Source: Pandoraea cepalis (GTDB taxonomy: Bacteria; Pseudomonadota; Gammaproteobacteria; Burkholderiales; Burkholderiaceae). From it: a stretch of DNA of 64,000 bases. The stretch covers positions 1-64,000 of the forward strand of contig NZ_CABPSL010000010.1 in assembly GCF_902459665.1 (NCBI RefSeq), in the 5' to 3' direction. A program made the position numbers and the translations under genes. This document shows, in pieces, positions 8,857-18,378 of the stretch (the first letter of the stretch is position 1; each line of letters starts with the position of its first letter). Below the pieces are notes generated by a model. It saw nothing but the letters and a program-made list of their open reading frames with translations. It did no database searches and was not told where the DNA came from.

Positions 8857-10019
8857 AGATTCATGAGTATCAAGGCAAGGAAATCCTCCGAAAATTCGGA
8901 GTCGCGGTGCCCCGCGGCATTCCGGCGTTTTCCGTGGACGAGGCCGTGAAGGCAGCCGAAGAACTCGGCGGTCCGGTTTGGGTGGTCAAGGCCCAGATTC
9001 ACGCAGGCGGTCGCGGTAAGGGCGGCGGCGTGAAGGTTGCCAAGTCGATCGAGCAAGTGCGCGAATACGCCGGCCAGATCCTCGGCATGCAACTGATCAC
9101 GCACCAGACCGGTCCGGAAGGTCAAAAGGTCAACCGCCTGCTGATCGAAGACGGCGCCGACATCAAGAACGAACTCTACGTCAGCCTCGTGGTCGACCGC
9201 ATCACGCAGAAGATTGTGCTGATGGGTTCGAGCGAAGGCGGCATGGACATCGAAGAAGTCGCCGAAACGCATCCGGAACTGATCCACAAGGTCATCGTTG
9301 AGCCGTCCGTCGGTCTGACCGACGCGCAAGCCGACGATCTGGCGAAGAAGATCGGCGTTCCCGACGCTTCGATCGCTCAAGCCCGCGCGATTCTGCAAGG
9401 TCTGTACAAGGCGTTCTGGGAAACCGATGCGTCGCTGGCCGAAATCAACCCGCTGAACGTGAGCAGCAACGGCACGGTCACCGCGCTGGACGCCAAGTTC
9501 AACTTCGATTCGAACGCCCTGTTCCGTCACCCGGAAATCGTCGCTTACCGCGATCTGGACGAAGAAGATCCGGCAGAAGTCGAAGCCTCGAAGTTCGATC
9601 TGGCCTACATCTCGCTCGACGGTAACATCGGCTGCCTGGTGAACGGTGCCGGTCTGGCCATGGCCACGATGGACACCATCAAGCTGTTCGGCGGCGAGCC
9701 GGCGAACTTCCTGGACGTGGGCGGTGGCGCCACGACCGAGAAGGTCACCGAAGCGTTCAAGATCATGCTGAAGAACCCGAACCTGACCGCCATTCTGGTC
9801 AACATCTTCGGTGGCATCATGCGTTGCGACGTGATCGCCGAAGGCGTGATCGCAGCCTCGAAGGCCGTCTCGCTGAAGGTGCCGCTGGTCGTGCGCATGA
9901 AGGGCACGAACGAAGACCTGGGCAAGAAGATGCTCGCCGAATCGGGTCTGCCGATCATCTCGGCGGACAGCATGGAAGAAGCTGCCCAGAAGGTTGTCGC
10001 GGCTGCCGCAGGCAAGTAA
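8853..10019 (+). CDS. sucC: succinyl-CoA ligase [ADP-forming] subunit beta
   Basis: A 388-residue ATP-grasp subunit of the TCA-cycle enzyme that interconverts succinyl-CoA + ADP/GDP + phosphate and succinate + CoA + [28 protein letters not shown] is the standard N-terminus; the nucleotide-binding segment [17 protein letters not shown] and the C-terminal [15 protein letters not shown] loop are conserved. The ribosome site AAGAAGGGAA precedes an ATG that overlaps the upstream stop. sucD follows after 82 bases that contain a small hairpin (ACCCC / GGGGT near 10048-10060). Confidence 0.99.
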   Translation: MKIHEYQGKEILRKFGVAVPRGIPAFSVDEAVKAAEELGGPVWVVKAQIHAGGRGKGGGVKVAKSIEQVREYAGQILGMQLITHQTGPEGQKVNRLLIEDGADIKNELYVSLVVDRITQKIVLMGSSEGGMDIEEVAETHPELIHKVIVEPSVGLTDAQADDLAKKIGVPDASIAQARAILQGLYKAFWETDASLAEINPLNVSSNGTVTALDAKFNFDSNALFRHPEIVAYRDLDEEDPAEVEASKFDLAYISLDGNIGCLVNGAGLAMATMDTIKLFGGEPANFLDVGGGATTEKVTEAFKIMLKNPNLTAILVNIFGGIMRCDVIAEGVIAASKAVSLKVPLVVRMKGTNEDLGKKMLAESGLPIISADSMEEAAQKVVAAAAGK

Positions 10020-10101
10020 CCAGAACAGTCGAAGCCGCAGCGGCGCGACCCCAAAGGGGTGTGCGAACGCTGCCCGGCAACCGGATGAAGGAAATCAAGC
10101 A

Positions 10102-10983
10102 ATGTCGATTCTGATCAACAAAGATACAAAGGTCATCACCCAAGGTATCACTGGCAAGACCGGCCAGTTCCATACCCGCATGTGCCGCGAATACGCGAAT
10201 GGCAAGAACGCGTTCGTCGCCGGCGTGAACCCGAAGAAGGCTGGCGAAGACTTCGAGGGCATTCCCATTTTCGGTTCGGTCAAGGACGCGAAGGCACAGA
10301 CCGGCGCGACCGTGTCGGTGATCTACGTGCCGCCCGCAGGCGCGGCCGCCGCGATCTGGGAAGCCGTCGAAGCCGATCTGGACCTGGCGATCTGTATCAC
10401 GGAAGGGATCCCCGTTCGTGACATGATCGAAGTGAAGGACCGTATGCGTCGCGAAGGTCGCAAGACCCTGCTGCTCGGCCCGAACTGCCCGGGCGTGATC
10501 ACGCCGGATGAACTGAAGATCGGCATCATGCCGGGTCACATCCACAAGAAGGGTCGCATTGGCGTGGTGTCGCGCTCGGGTACCCTGACGTATGAAGCCG
10601 TGGGTCAACTGACCGCCCTGGGCCTGGGCCAATCGACCGCCGTCGGTATCGGTGGCGATCCGATCAATGGTCTGAAGCACATCGACGTCATGCAAATGTT
10701 CAACGACGATCCGGATACGGACGCCGTGATCATGATCGGTGAAATCGGTGGCCCGGACGAAGCCATGGCGGCCGAGTGGATCAAGGGCAACATGAAGAAG
10801 CCGGTCGTCGGCTTCATCGCGGGCGTGACGGCGCCCCCGGGCAAGCGCATGGGCCACGCCGGCGCGCTGATCTCGGGCGGTGCCGATACGGCTGAAGCCA
10901 AGCTGGAAATCATGGACGCCTGCGGTATCAAGGTGACCAAGAACCCGTCGGAAATGGGCCGTCTGCTCAAGTCGGTGCTGTAA
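10102..10983 (+). CDS. sucD: succinyl-CoA ligase [ADP-forming] subunit alpha
   Basis: A 293-residue CoA-binding subunit partnering SucC. It begins [21 protein letters not shown] after AAGGAAA, has the CoA site region, the ligase signature [10 protein letters not shown], and the active-site phosphohistidine in [17 protein letters not shown]. Length is normal. It is the last gene of the DUF2889-sucC-sucD operon; hairpins and a strong terminator follow. Confidence 0.99.
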   Translation: MSILINKDTKVITQGITGKTGQFHTRMCREYANGKNAFVAGVNPKKAGEDFEGIPIFGSVKDAKAQTGATVSVIYVPPAGAAAAIWEAVEADLDLAICITEGIPVRDMIEVKDRMRREGRKTLLLGPNCPGVITPDELKIGIMPGHIHKKGRIGVVSRSGTLTYEAVGQLTALGLGQSTAVGIGGDPINGLKHIDVMQMFNDDPDTDAVIMIGEIGGPDEAMAAEWIKGNMKKPVVGFIAGVTAPPGKRMGHAGALISGGADTAEAKLEIMDACGIKVTKNPSEMGRLLKSVL

Positions 10984-11000
10984 TTCCCGTCGGACGACCG

Positions 11001-11075
11001 GCTCGTGCGCGCCGGAACTGGCGCGCACGAGCGAGGTCATGAAAAGGGAGCCCGGGACATCGGGCTCCCTTTTTT
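11001..11075 (+). terminator. double hairpin ending the sucCD transcript
   Basis: A 13-bp GC stem (11001-11013 with 11020-11032) is followed by a canonical intrinsic terminator: stem AAAAGGGAGCCCG / CGGGCTCCCTTTT (11042-11054 and 11061-11073) ending in a run of T to 11075. Confidence 0.9.
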
Positions 11076-11138
11076 GCTATGGCGTTTCACAAGCCATTCG
11101 TTTCCATCGTTGCATTCGTTCCCGAGGATATTCCCGCC

Positions 11139-11867
11139 ATGCTTGCGTTTTTTGCCGAGCTGAACTGGGCTGCGGTTCTGCAGATCATCATGATCGACAT
11201 CCTGCTGGGTGGCGACAATGCCGTGGTGATCGCGCTCGCCTGCCGCAACTTGCCGGCCAAACAACGTTTGCAGGGCGTCGTATGGGGCACGATCGGCGCC
11301 ATCGTGCTGCGCGTGATTCTGATCGCGTTCGCCGTGACGTTGCTCGCGGTGCCGTATCTCAAGGCGGTGGGCGGCGCGTTGTTGCTCTGGATTGGGATCA
11401 AGCTGCTGGTGCCCGATCATGAGGCTCACGATAGCGTACAGCCGGCCGACAAGCTCTGGACGGCGGTCAAGACCATCATCATTGCGGACCTGGTGATGAG
11501 TATCGACAACGTCATCGCCATTGCCGGCGCCGCGGAAGGGGCAGCCAAAGACCATCAGTTGCCACTCGTCATCTTCGGTCTGCTCGTGAGCATTCCGCTG
11601 ATCGTCTGGGGCTCGCAACTGGTGCTCAAGGCCCTGGACCGGTTCCCATTCATCGTGATGGCCGGGGCGGCGTTGCTCGGCTGGATTGCGGGCGGGCTGA
11701 TCGCGTCGGATCCGGGCATCGGCGACTGGTTGCATCTGCCGGGCGCCGCGGCCGAATATACGCATTACGTGGCGGCTGTGATCGGCGCACTGCTCGTCGT
11801 GGTGGTGGGGCGCGTGCTCAAGCGTCGGGCCGATGCACGTCAAATGCGTGCAACCTCTTCGGAATGA
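11139..11867 (+). CDS. TerC-family integral membrane protein
   Basis: About 242 residues with about seven membrane helices. The two family signatures are clear: MIDILLGGDNAVVIALACRN in the first half and DLVMSIDNVIAIAGAA in the second, whose acidic residues within helices are thought to bind metal in TerC/Alx proteins (manganese export during secretion of metalloproteins). The start MLAFFAELNW is chosen because GAGG lies 11 bases upstream and family members begin near there; an ATG 60 bases earlier sits almost inside the preceding terminator. Substrate is inferred from the family. Confidence 0.9.
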   Translation: MLAFFAELNWAAVLQIIMIDILLGGDNAVVIALACRNLPAKQRLQGVVWGTIGAIVLRVILIAFAVTLLAVPYLKAVGGALLLWIGIKLLVPDHEAHDSVQPADKLWTAVKTIIIADLVMSIDNVIAIAGAAEGAAKDHQLPLVIFGLLVSIPLIVWGSQLVLKALDRFPFIVMAGAALLGWIAGGLIASDPGIGDWLHLPGAAAEYTHYVAAVIGALLVVVVGRVLKRRADARQMRATSSE

Positions 11868-12096
11868 TCGGGTCCATTCCCGGGACCGATGTCGTCGGTC
11901 CGCGGTGGTTTTTCCAGGAGCCACCGTGCTGTTCGGCCGAATCGTCCCGCCTCTGACTAGGACGATTCTCCTCACCCATACGGCCCCGCCCGATTTTGAT
12001 CTACGGCAGGGCGCTGGCCGAGGGGGGTATGGCATACTCCGCCCACTTCCCCCCGATGTCCCTTTTGTTTTCATTGCTTTCGCAGGGAGTTACACA

Positions 12097-12621
12097 ATGC
12101 GTCGTTTCGGCCACCGGACCTCCGGTATTGCCAAGTCTCGGGGTTTCACCCTGATCGAGTTGATGATCGTGTTGGCGATCATTGGTGTGCTGGTCATGGC
12201 AGGGGTTCCGTATCTGCAGAGTTATCTGGTACGTGCACGTGTTGTCGAAGGGCTGGGGGCTGCGGCGTCCGCCAAGGCACTCGTGAGCGAGAACGCCATG
12301 CACGGCGCGCCGTTCAACAGCGGCTGGCAAGCGCCGAGCGCGACGGACAACGTGAATGCGGTGAGTATCGATGCCGTGAGCGGCAACGTGACGGTCGCCT
12401 ATACGCAACGTGCAGGCGACGGTGCCCTTGTGCTGGTGCCGACGAGTGCCGCTGCCGATGGCTCGCCCAAGGCGCTGACGGTCGGCAAGGCCCCCGAAGG
12501 CCAGATCGTCTGGACGTGTTACGCCCAAGGCCGCGAAGGGGCTCCGAATGGTGCGACGTTGCCGGGTAAGCTGGCGCCGCCGGAGTGCCGTGCGGCGGCC
12601 ACCACCGGCAAGTCGGGCTGA
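12097..12621 (+). CDS. pilA: type IV pilin, PilA-like
   Basis: A 174-residue prepilin. A 16-residue basic leader ending in Gly precedes the cleavage site and the hydrophobic helix FTLIELMIVLAIIGVL, with the invariant Glu5; PilD should cleave and N-methylate the Phe. The C-terminal part has two cysteines (VWTCYAQG and PPECRA) that can form the D-region disulfide loop. The protein ends near a Ser/Thr-rich tail (ATTGKSG). The ribosome site GGGAG is 9 bases before the ATG. It is monocistronic by its terminator, but the next gene is an O-oligosaccharyltransferase, so the pilin is a likely glycosylation substrate. It could also be a minor pilin, though its size fits a major subunit. Confidence 0.9.
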   Translation: MRRFGHRTSGIAKSRGFTLIELMIVLAIIGVLVMAGVPYLQSYLVRARVVEGLGAAASAKALVSENAMHGAPFNSGWQAPSATDNVNAVSIDAVSGNVTVAYTQRAGDGALVLVPTSAAADGSPKALTVGKAPEGQIVWTCYAQGREGAPNGATLPGKLAPPECRAAATTGKSG

Positions 12622-12849
12622 GGCCGGCGCTCGGCCGGACGGATTGCGTCGAGCCGTATCGGCGCGACATCCACGCAACGTCGGCACAACGTCTGCCGAC
12701 GCGGGCCCAGCGCGTGCGTAACGTCGAGCTTGCGTTGATATGGTGGCGACGTAGCGTTGACGCACCGGCGGCGCAACCTTGGCATGCCCCCCGCGTGGCC
12801 TGCCGAGATGGCGGATTTGTCGACGGCGCATTCATACGCGCCCGCTGTG

Positions 12850-12878
12850 AAATGGCTGCCCCTGGGGCAGCCATTTTT
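12850..12878 (+). terminator. intrinsic terminator of the pilin gene
   Basis: Stem AATGGCTGCCCC / GGGGCAGCCATT (12851-12862 and 12864-12875) followed by TTTT. It separates pilA from the downstream ligase gene, which begins within about 10-70 bases. Confidence 0.88.
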
Positions 12879-12886
12879 CGTTATGC

Positions 12887-14722
12887 TTGCGCATCTTCCA
12901 ACGGGTGCATTGCACGGCGGCAATCTTGTTTCCTCCTCTGCTTCTCTCAATGATCGGGCTCACGCTGGCCCTGATCTGGGCCTTGCCCTATAACCTCGTC
13001 AGGCACACGTATCCGATTTCCACCTTCTATGCGGAAGCGCTGACATTCTCACTGTTCGCGTTGCTCGGTGCGCTCTCGATGATCGCCGTGTGGCAACGCG
13101 ACGCACGCGCGCTACGGATGCCTCGCGTCACCTGGATGCCGCTCGCTTTTGTGGCGGTCATCCTTGTGCAGCGTGCCACGATGCCGACCGAGCTGCCGCA
13201 ACTGATGATGACTGCGCTGCTCTACGGCGTGGCGATGATCGTGGCCGTGAATGCCGGGTTCTGGCTGGCACAACTCGGGTGGCGCGACGTGCTCATGCGA
13301 TGGAGTGCGATGGCGCTCACGCTGGGGGGGCTGTACGCCGTGGGCGCGCAGGTCTTGCAAGCGTTTCATCTGGAAGCCGACGTACCCTGGCTGGTGGCCA
13401 AGTACTCCGTGACGGTCGCGCGCCGACTGTTCGGCAATATGTATCAGCCGAATCACTTGGCAACATATTTGTCGCTTGCCAGCGCGGGGGCGTTCTATCT
13501 CTGGTATCAGCGCAAGCTGCCCGCCTGGCTGTGGCTTGTGGTGTGTGCGGCTTTCGATATCGGTATCTGCCTGACCGGCTCGCGTACACCGTGGCTGCAA
13601 CTGGCGCTATTGTCGGCATTCGGGGCGTGGCTCGTGTGGGTGGCGCGTGCCGAGACGGCGCGCAACATGCGCCGGCCGACGCGCTGGTTCGTGCCCGTTG
13701 CCATCCTTCCGTTGCTCGCCCTGATGACGATGTTCGTCGGTTGGGCGAACGTTGCCTGGGGGTTGCAGCTCGACGGCAGTGCCGTGGCCCGCATGCAGCA
13801 GGCCGGCCAAGTGGCGGGGCGCTTGAACCTGTGGGAGTACGGTCTGGCGATCTTCCGTGAGCATTGGTGGTTCGGCGCGGGCTGGTCGAACTACATCGAC
13901 GCACAGTTTGCCTTGGTCGACAAGCTCGGTCCCGTCGAGATGGCCGACAACGCCCATAACGTGCTGCTCGATCTGCTCGCGAAGACCGGCATCATCGGTG
14001 CGTTGGCGGTACTGGCGCCGCTCGCGTTCTGGTTCGCGCGCGCGGTGCGCGGCATCAAGACGGCGTCTGTCGCGCTCGCCTTCGTTCTGCTCGGCATGCT
14101 CGCGGTCCACGCCATGCTGGAGTATCCGCAGCACTACGCATTCTTCCTCTTGCCCGCGCTGTTCCTGCTCGGTTTGTGCGAGACAAAAGCGATCGATAGC
14201 GTGTCACCCACCGCCGCCGGTGCCATCAATGGCGTGATCGTGCTGTTTGCATGCGTGGCGATTCCTTGGCTCTACCACGACTACCAACGCGTCGAAGTGG
14301 CTTATCGCGCCGGCAAAATCGAAGCCTATCGCACGGATCCGGCGCTCTTCTTCACCCCGTATGGCGACTACGCGGTCACGGGGGCGTTGTTCCTGAATCG
14401 CGATCAGCTCGACGAAAAGCTGGCGGCGCATCGTGAAGCGCTGGCGCTGGGTGCCGGGCCGACCATGATCAAGCGTTATATCGTGCTGCTCGCCCTCGCA
14501 GGGCGCGACGACGAAGCGCTCGAAGACATTCAGCGCCTGAAGAATTACAACTCGGCGATTTTCGATGGGCAGTACGCTGCGCTCGTCCGGATGTTGCGTG
14601 AGCAGGGCGATACGCTGAAGCCGTTCGTCAAACGGGTCATCGAGGCGTGGGGGCGGCCGAAGGGCGAGGCCGACGAGGACGCGAGCGCCGCACCGCAAAA
14701 GAAGACGTCATCGATGTCATAA
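12887..14722 (+). CDS. pglL: PglL/TfpO-type O-oligosaccharyltransferase (Wzy_C family)
   Basis: An inner-membrane protein of up to 611 residues with about 11-12 helices. It should transfer a glycan from an undecaprenyl-linked donor to Ser/Thr of periplasmic proteins such as pilin. Signatures: GNMYQPNHLATYLSL (PglL_A-type motif), CLTGSRTPWLQL, and the Wzy_C segment ADNAHNVLLDLLAKTG whose His is conserved in this family. A hydrophilic C-terminal domain of about 170 residues follows the helices. Its position directly after a pilin gene matches the pilA-tfpO pair of Pseudomonas aeruginosa. Start is uncertain: TTG at 12887, GTG at 12905 and ATG at 12950 (MIGLTLALIW) are all in frame, none with a good ribosome site. 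An O-antigen ligase is the alternative. Confidence 0.85.
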   Translation: MRIFQRVHCTAAILFPPLLLSMIGLTLALIWALPYNLVRHTYPISTFYAEALTFSLFALLGALSMIAVWQRDARALRMPRVTWMPLAFVAVILVQRATMPTELPQLMMTALLYGVAMIVAVNAGFWLAQLGWRDVLMRWSAMALTLGGLYAVGAQVLQAFHLEADVPWLVAKYSVTVARRLFGNMYQPNHLATYLSLASAGAFYLWYQRKLPAWLWLVVCAAFDIGICLTGSRTPWLQLALLSAFGAWLVWVARAETARNMRRPTRWFVPVAILPLLALMTMFVGWANVAWGLQLDGSAVARMQQAGQVAGRLNLWEYGLAIFREHWWFGAGWSNYIDAQFALVDKLGPVEMADNAHNVLLDLLAKTGIIGALAVLAPLAFWFARAVRGIKTASVALAFVLLGMLAVHAMLEYPQHYAFFLLPALFLLGLCETKAIDSVSPTAAGAINGVIVLFACVAIPWLYHDYQRVEVAYRAGKIEAYRTDPALFFTPYGDYAVTGALFLNRDQLDEKLAAHREALALGAGPTMIKRYIVLLALAGRDDEALEDIQRLKNYNSAIFDGQYAALVRMLREQGDTLKPFVKRVIEAWGRPKGEADEDASAAPQKKTSSMS

Positions 14723-14745
14723 AGGCCGTGGCGACCCTGCCCATG

Positions 14746-14783
14746 AAACACAACGCCCGTGAATTTCACGGGCGTTGTGTTTT
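14746..14783. terminator. bidirectional terminator between pglL and thiD
   Basis: A 17-bp perfect stem, AAACACAACGCCCGTGA (14746-14762) pairing with 14766-14782, flanked by T runs on the plus strand and A runs that become T on the minus strand. It serves the two convergent genes. Confidence 0.9.
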
Positions 14784-14804
14784 GCGGCGCTGTCGCACAA
14801 CGGC

Positions 14805-15647
14805 TCAAGCCTTGGGGGTATCGCCTTCGTCGTCCTGATCGGTCTCTTCGCTACGCGCCCAGAAGAAACGGTCGGGGAAATGGCGTCCCATGCCCGGGCG
14901 GAATGCGTTCTCCAGGACCTGCTGCAGATACTCTTGCGCTTCACTGACGGCTTCCGGCACGGCGAGGCCGTTGGCGAGCATCGCGGTGACGGCGGCCGCC
15001 AACGTGTCGATGGCGCCGGCGACGTTGTGGGGCGGCCGGTCCCAGGCGTCCTCGCGCACCACGCCACCCTCGGTGTAGAGCGTGTGCGTGAATTGCGGTG
15101 CGTTGTTGTCGCTCACCAGAATGAACTCGCAGCCGTTTTCCAACAGGATGGCAACCGCGTCGTCGAGCGAAAGGTTTTCGTTCTCCGTGACGGTCTGTGC
15201 CAGCGCGATGGCATTGGCCGGGCTCACCACAAGCACGCTGGCCTGCGGCACGAGCAGACTGGCCGTGGCCTCGCGCAACTCGTCGGCCGAGAGCAGGTGC
15301 TCGCCGGCCAGGCCGAAGTCGGGCGCCACCACCAGGGGCGTCTCGTCGTAATCGGCCACGATCTCGGCAATGGCCGCGACGTTCTCCGCATTGACAGCGC
15401 TTCCAACCTTGAAGGCGGCGACCGGCATGTCTTCGAGCAGCATGCGGGCCTGATCGACGACCCAGTCCGGGTCGACCGGCTGTACGTCGTTGCACGTGCG
15501 CGAGTCCTGGGCGGAATAGCCGGTGAGCACCGACACGCCGTAGCCGCCCATGCTCGCGAACGTGAGCAGGTCAGCCTGGACGCCGGTTGCCGAAGTCGGG
15601 TCGGAGAGTCCGAAGGTCAGGAGAATGGGAGGGGATTCAGTTTGCAT
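14805..15647 (-). CDS. thiD: hydroxymethylpyrimidine/phosphomethylpyrimidine kinase (ThiD family)
   Basis: A 280-residue PfkB/ribokinase-fold kinase that phosphorylates HMP and HMP-P in thiamine synthesis. It starts MQTESPPILLTFGLSDP, the conserved N-terminal strand. The family's usual S-G-G-A-G-x-Q-A-D motif reads TSATGVQAD here, so the glycine-rich turn is altered, while the C-terminal region VAGAIDTLAAAV keeps the catalytic Asp of the anion-hole motif. An acidic tail (DQDDEGD) ends it. It is divergent from the rubredoxin gene. The altered turn leaves some doubt about whether HMP is the true substrate. Confidence 0.82.
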   Translation of the reverse strand: MQTESPPILLTFGLSDPTSATGVQADLLTFASMGGYGVSVLTGYSAQDSRTCNDVQPVDPDWVVDQARMLLEDMPVAAFKVGSAVNAENVAAIAEIVADYDETPLVVAPDFGLAGEHLLSADELREATASLLVPQASVLVVSPANAIALAQTVTENENLSLDDAVAILLENGCEFILVSDNNAPQFTHTLYTEGGVVREDAWDRPPHNVAGAIDTLAAAVTAMLANGLAVPEAVSEAQEYLQQVLENAFRPGMGRHFPDRFFWARSEETDQDDEGDTPKA

Positions 15648-15864
15648 GGAGGCAGGATAGACGGCGATCTGGTCACGCCTTGGGTTCGTTGGTACCATCA
15701 CGCCTTAAATGCCCGTTTCGGAGCGCTGGAAAGCGTCGTGGGCATCGCCCGCCGGAGAACGAATGCACCGGCAGGTTCCCACGCCACCGTACGACATTTT
15801 TGTCTGCGGGGCCCGAAGCGGTTGACAAAGCCATTGTAACGGAACGCTCGTCGCTGAAGAAAGC

Positions 15865-16035
15865 ATGGAATACAAGAGCTGGATGTGCCTCATTTGCGGT
15901 TGGATTTACGACGAAGAGGCAGGTTTGCCCGATGAGGGCATTGCGCCCGGCACGCGCTGGGAAGACGTGCCCATCAATTGGACCTGCCCCGAGTGCGGCG
16001 CGCGCAAGGAAGATTTCGAGATGGTGCAGATCTGA
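15865..16035 (+). CDS. rubA: rubredoxin
   Basis: A 56-residue small iron protein starting MEYKSWMC. Cys8, Cys11, Cys41 and Cys44 (CLICG and CPECG) form the FeS4 site, and GLPDEGIAPGTRWEDVP between them is the standard rubredoxin loop. It carries single electrons in the cytoplasm to an oxygenase or peroxide/superoxide reductase partner not present here. It is divergent from thiD and upstream of a gene that may be a relic of a pilus chemosensory cluster. Confidence 0.97.
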   Translation: MEYKSWMCLICGWIYDEEAGLPDEGIAPGTRWEDVPINWTCPECGARKEDFEMVQI

Positions 16036-16275
16036 GGACGGGCGGCCCAGCCGCCGCCTGTTCCCCAAGGGTCTTGCGCGTCCAACGCGTCCGCCGCGTT
16101 TGTCGCGCGCTCCGAAGCATCGGATGCCTTCAATGCCTCTGATGTACCCGATCGCCGTTTGGCCGTCGTTACGGCATGGCGCTCGACGATCTGCCCGGCC
16201 TTCGGCCGGGACGGTGACGCAGCGGACTTCCCGCCCGAATTCACGAAGACCGGCCGTATGGCCAGGAGATGGCCT

Positions 16276-17664
16276 ATGGTGACGCCGCAAACGCCTTCCG
16301 ACACCACCATCAACACGCCCCAAACGTCCGCGCGCGAGACTCGCGACACGCCCTTGTGGCGTTTGCCCGAAGTGGCAGACGCGCTGACCGAGGCATCCGA
16401 CGCCTGGTCCAACGGTCCGGCGGCCTCGCTCGGCCCGCTGCGACGGGCCAACCGTCTGCTCCAGTCGAGCGGCCACGCCGATTGGGCGCTGCACGGTGAG
16501 CGCCTTGTGCAGGCGATCGCCGAAGCGGCCTATGGGCAGCCGGCCAGCCAGGACGCCCAGCGCAATGCCCTGCGTCAGTTCGAACGCGACATCTGGCAGG
16601 CGGGGACGGCCTCTGGTGCATCCCCTGTGGCGACCGATGATGCCCCTCGCGCTTCCGAGCATTGGCCAGGCGCGCCGTCGCTGGGTGAGCTTCGTATGGC
16701 CGGCTGGCCGGCCGCGCACCCACGCCTGGACGGTCTGCCGGCGGGCACGGCACCGTTGCGAGCGGACGTCGAGCGCGTGCTGTTGCGACTGCTGCGTCCC
16801 GACGCGCAGGCCACCGACACCACTGCGGCCCTCGGTGAACTGGCTGATCTGGCGGCCGATCTCCACCGTGCGGGGGGGACGGCGCCGCTCGACTACTGGC
16901 GTCTGGCGGCTGCATGGCTGCGATTTTCCCGTGCGCCGTTGAGTCTGGCCGACAAGCGCCAGATTGGCCGGATGAATATGGCGTTACGCAAGCAACTGAC
17001 GCGTGCGGTTGTGCCGGAGGGCGGGGCCCCCGCCGCAACGCCTTCGTCTGCCACGGCGGGTGTCGGCGCAAAGGGCGCAAACGAGGCCATTCCCGGCCAC
17101 GATCTGCTCGAAGCGCTCGCCACGTGGCATGCACAAGCCCCGGATCGCTGGCTGGGCGCGCTGCTGACCGATTTCGGCGTACTGCGACATCCTGGCCATC
17201 TGCCCGAGCCGCTGGTCGATGCCGCACAGGTCGGGCAGAAGCAGGGCACGGGAAGCAGTTCGCGCGATTGGCTGCGCATTGGGCCGCTGGCGGTACGGCA
17301 GGACGTCTGCCAGACGTTCCTGAGCCTGGCGGACGAGGCGCTGCCCAATCTGAACGATCCGGCGGTGGCGGCGAAGGTGGCGCAATACTCGGCGGGCATC
17401 GGGCTGGCACCGGTCGCGCGGCTCGCGGCGGCGGTGGCGGCCACCGGCGAGCGGCTTGCCGCCTCGCCGCCGGCGGAGCCAGGGGGGCCGGCGGCGCTGG
17501 CGATGACGGTCAAGGCGTTGCGCGGCATGCTGCATCAGTTTGCCGCCGATACTTATCCGGAGTCGCGGCCCGACCTGATCGCGGAAATGGCGATGTGGCG
17601 CGAGCGTGCGCTGGACGCCAGCGTATTCGGACAGCGGCTCGTCACCGGGCGCGACGTTCCGTGA
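16276..17664 (+). CDS. uncharacterised protein, possible N-terminal relic of the PilL/ChpA kinase
   Basis: A 462-residue soluble, Ala/Gly/Pro-rich protein starting MVTPQTPSD with an ideal AGGAG seven bases upstream. No kinase, CheW or receiver domain is present. The segment PLDYWRLAAAWLRFSRAPLS followed by RQIGRMNMALRKQLTR resembles, by memory only, the W-R-x-A-A-A-x-F and R-x-x-S/N-x-x-L-x helical pattern found in the long N-terminal region of PilL/ChpA chemotaxis kinases. In Ralstonia and Burkholderia the pilG-pilH-pilI-pilJ-chpA cluster lies exactly between rubA and yqgE, the place this gene occupies. The relic reading is an inference; it may equally be an unrelated lineage-specific protein. 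It probably leads the yqgE-ruvX-pyrB operon. Confidence 0.7.
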   Translation: MVTPQTPSDTTINTPQTSARETRDTPLWRLPEVADALTEASDAWSNGPAASLGPLRRANRLLQSSGHADWALHGERLVQAIAEAAYGQPASQDAQRNALRQFERDIWQAGTASGASPVATDDAPRASEHWPGAPSLGELRMAGWPAAHPRLDGLPAGTAPLRADVERVLLRLLRPDAQATDTTAALGELADLAADLHRAGGTAPLDYWRLAAAWLRFSRAPLSLADKRQIGRMNMALRKQLTRAVVPEGGAPAATPSSATAGVGAKGANEAIPGHDLLEALATWHAQAPDRWLGALLTDFGVLRHPGHLPEPLVDAAQVGQKQGTGSSSRDWLRIGPLAVRQDVCQTFLSLADEALPNLNDPAVAAKVAQYSAGIGLAPVARLAAAVAATGERLAASPPAEPGGPAALAMTVKALRGMLHQFAADTYPESRPDLIAEMAMWRERALDASVFGQRLVTGRDVP

Positions 17665-17808
17665 TAAAGTCGGCGCAAAGGCTGCCATTGGCAGCTGATG
17701 GCCGTATCACGATGCGGAAAAAGTTCGTCTGCTGACCCGCAGCACCCGCTGCGCAAGGCAACACCCGGGCAGCAGACCGTCAAACAGCTTCCGATAAACT
17801 TTGGCCCT

Positions 17809-18378
17809 ATGCCGAACGACCGTATCAACCTCACGAATCAATTCCTCATCGCCATGCCGGGCATGGCCGATCCGACGTTTTCCGGTACCGTCGTGTACCT
17901 GTGTGAACACAGCGAAAAAGGCGCGATCGGGCTGGTCATCAATCGTCCCACCGACATCGATCTGCAGTCGCTCTTCGAGCGGCTCGATCTCAAGCTGGAA
18001 ATCGATCCCCTCGCGCATCAGCCCGTGTTTTTCGGCGGGCCGGTGCAGACCGAGCGCGGCTTCGTGCTGCATGAGTCGACCGGCGCGCCCTATAGCTCCT
18101 CGCTGTCGGTGCCGGGCGGTCTCGAAATGACGACCTCGAAAGACGTGCTCGAAGCCGTCGCGAATGGTCAGGGACCGCATCGTTTCCTGCTGACGCTGGG
18201 ACATTCGGGTTGGGGCGCCGGGCAGCTGGAAGACGAGATCGGCCGCAACGGCTGGCTGACGGTCGCGGCGGATCCGGGCATCGTATTCGACGTGCCGCCG
18301 GCCGAGCGCTTCGATGCTGCGTTGGCGTTGCTGGGCGTTACCTCGTCGATGCTGTCCGCCGACGCGGGTCACGCATGA
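17809..18378 (+). CDS. YqgE/AlgH family protein
   Basis: A 189-residue member of the UPF0301 family: [41 protein letters not shown] is the near-invariant family N-terminus (residues about 6-46), with [15 protein letters not shown] and [15 protein letters not shown] later. Function is not established; in many proteobacteria it is co-transcribed with ruvX, and here its stop overlaps the ruvX start by four bases (ATGA), pointing to translational coupling. Confidence 0.93.
   Translation: MPNDRINLTNQFLIAMPGMADPTFSGTVVYLCEHSEKGAIGLVINRPTDIDLQSLFERLDLKLEIDPLAHQPVFFGGPVQTERGFVLHESTGAPYSSSLSVPGGLEMTTSKDVLEAVANGQGPHRFLLTLGHSGWGAGQLEDEIGRNGWLTVAADPGIVFDVPPAERFDAALALLGVTSSMLSADAGHA

Noticed and set aside
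12020-12060. Sigma-54 promoter for pilA
   Set aside because: A GG...GC pair is present but the spacing is 8, not 10, so the -24/-12 rule is not met.
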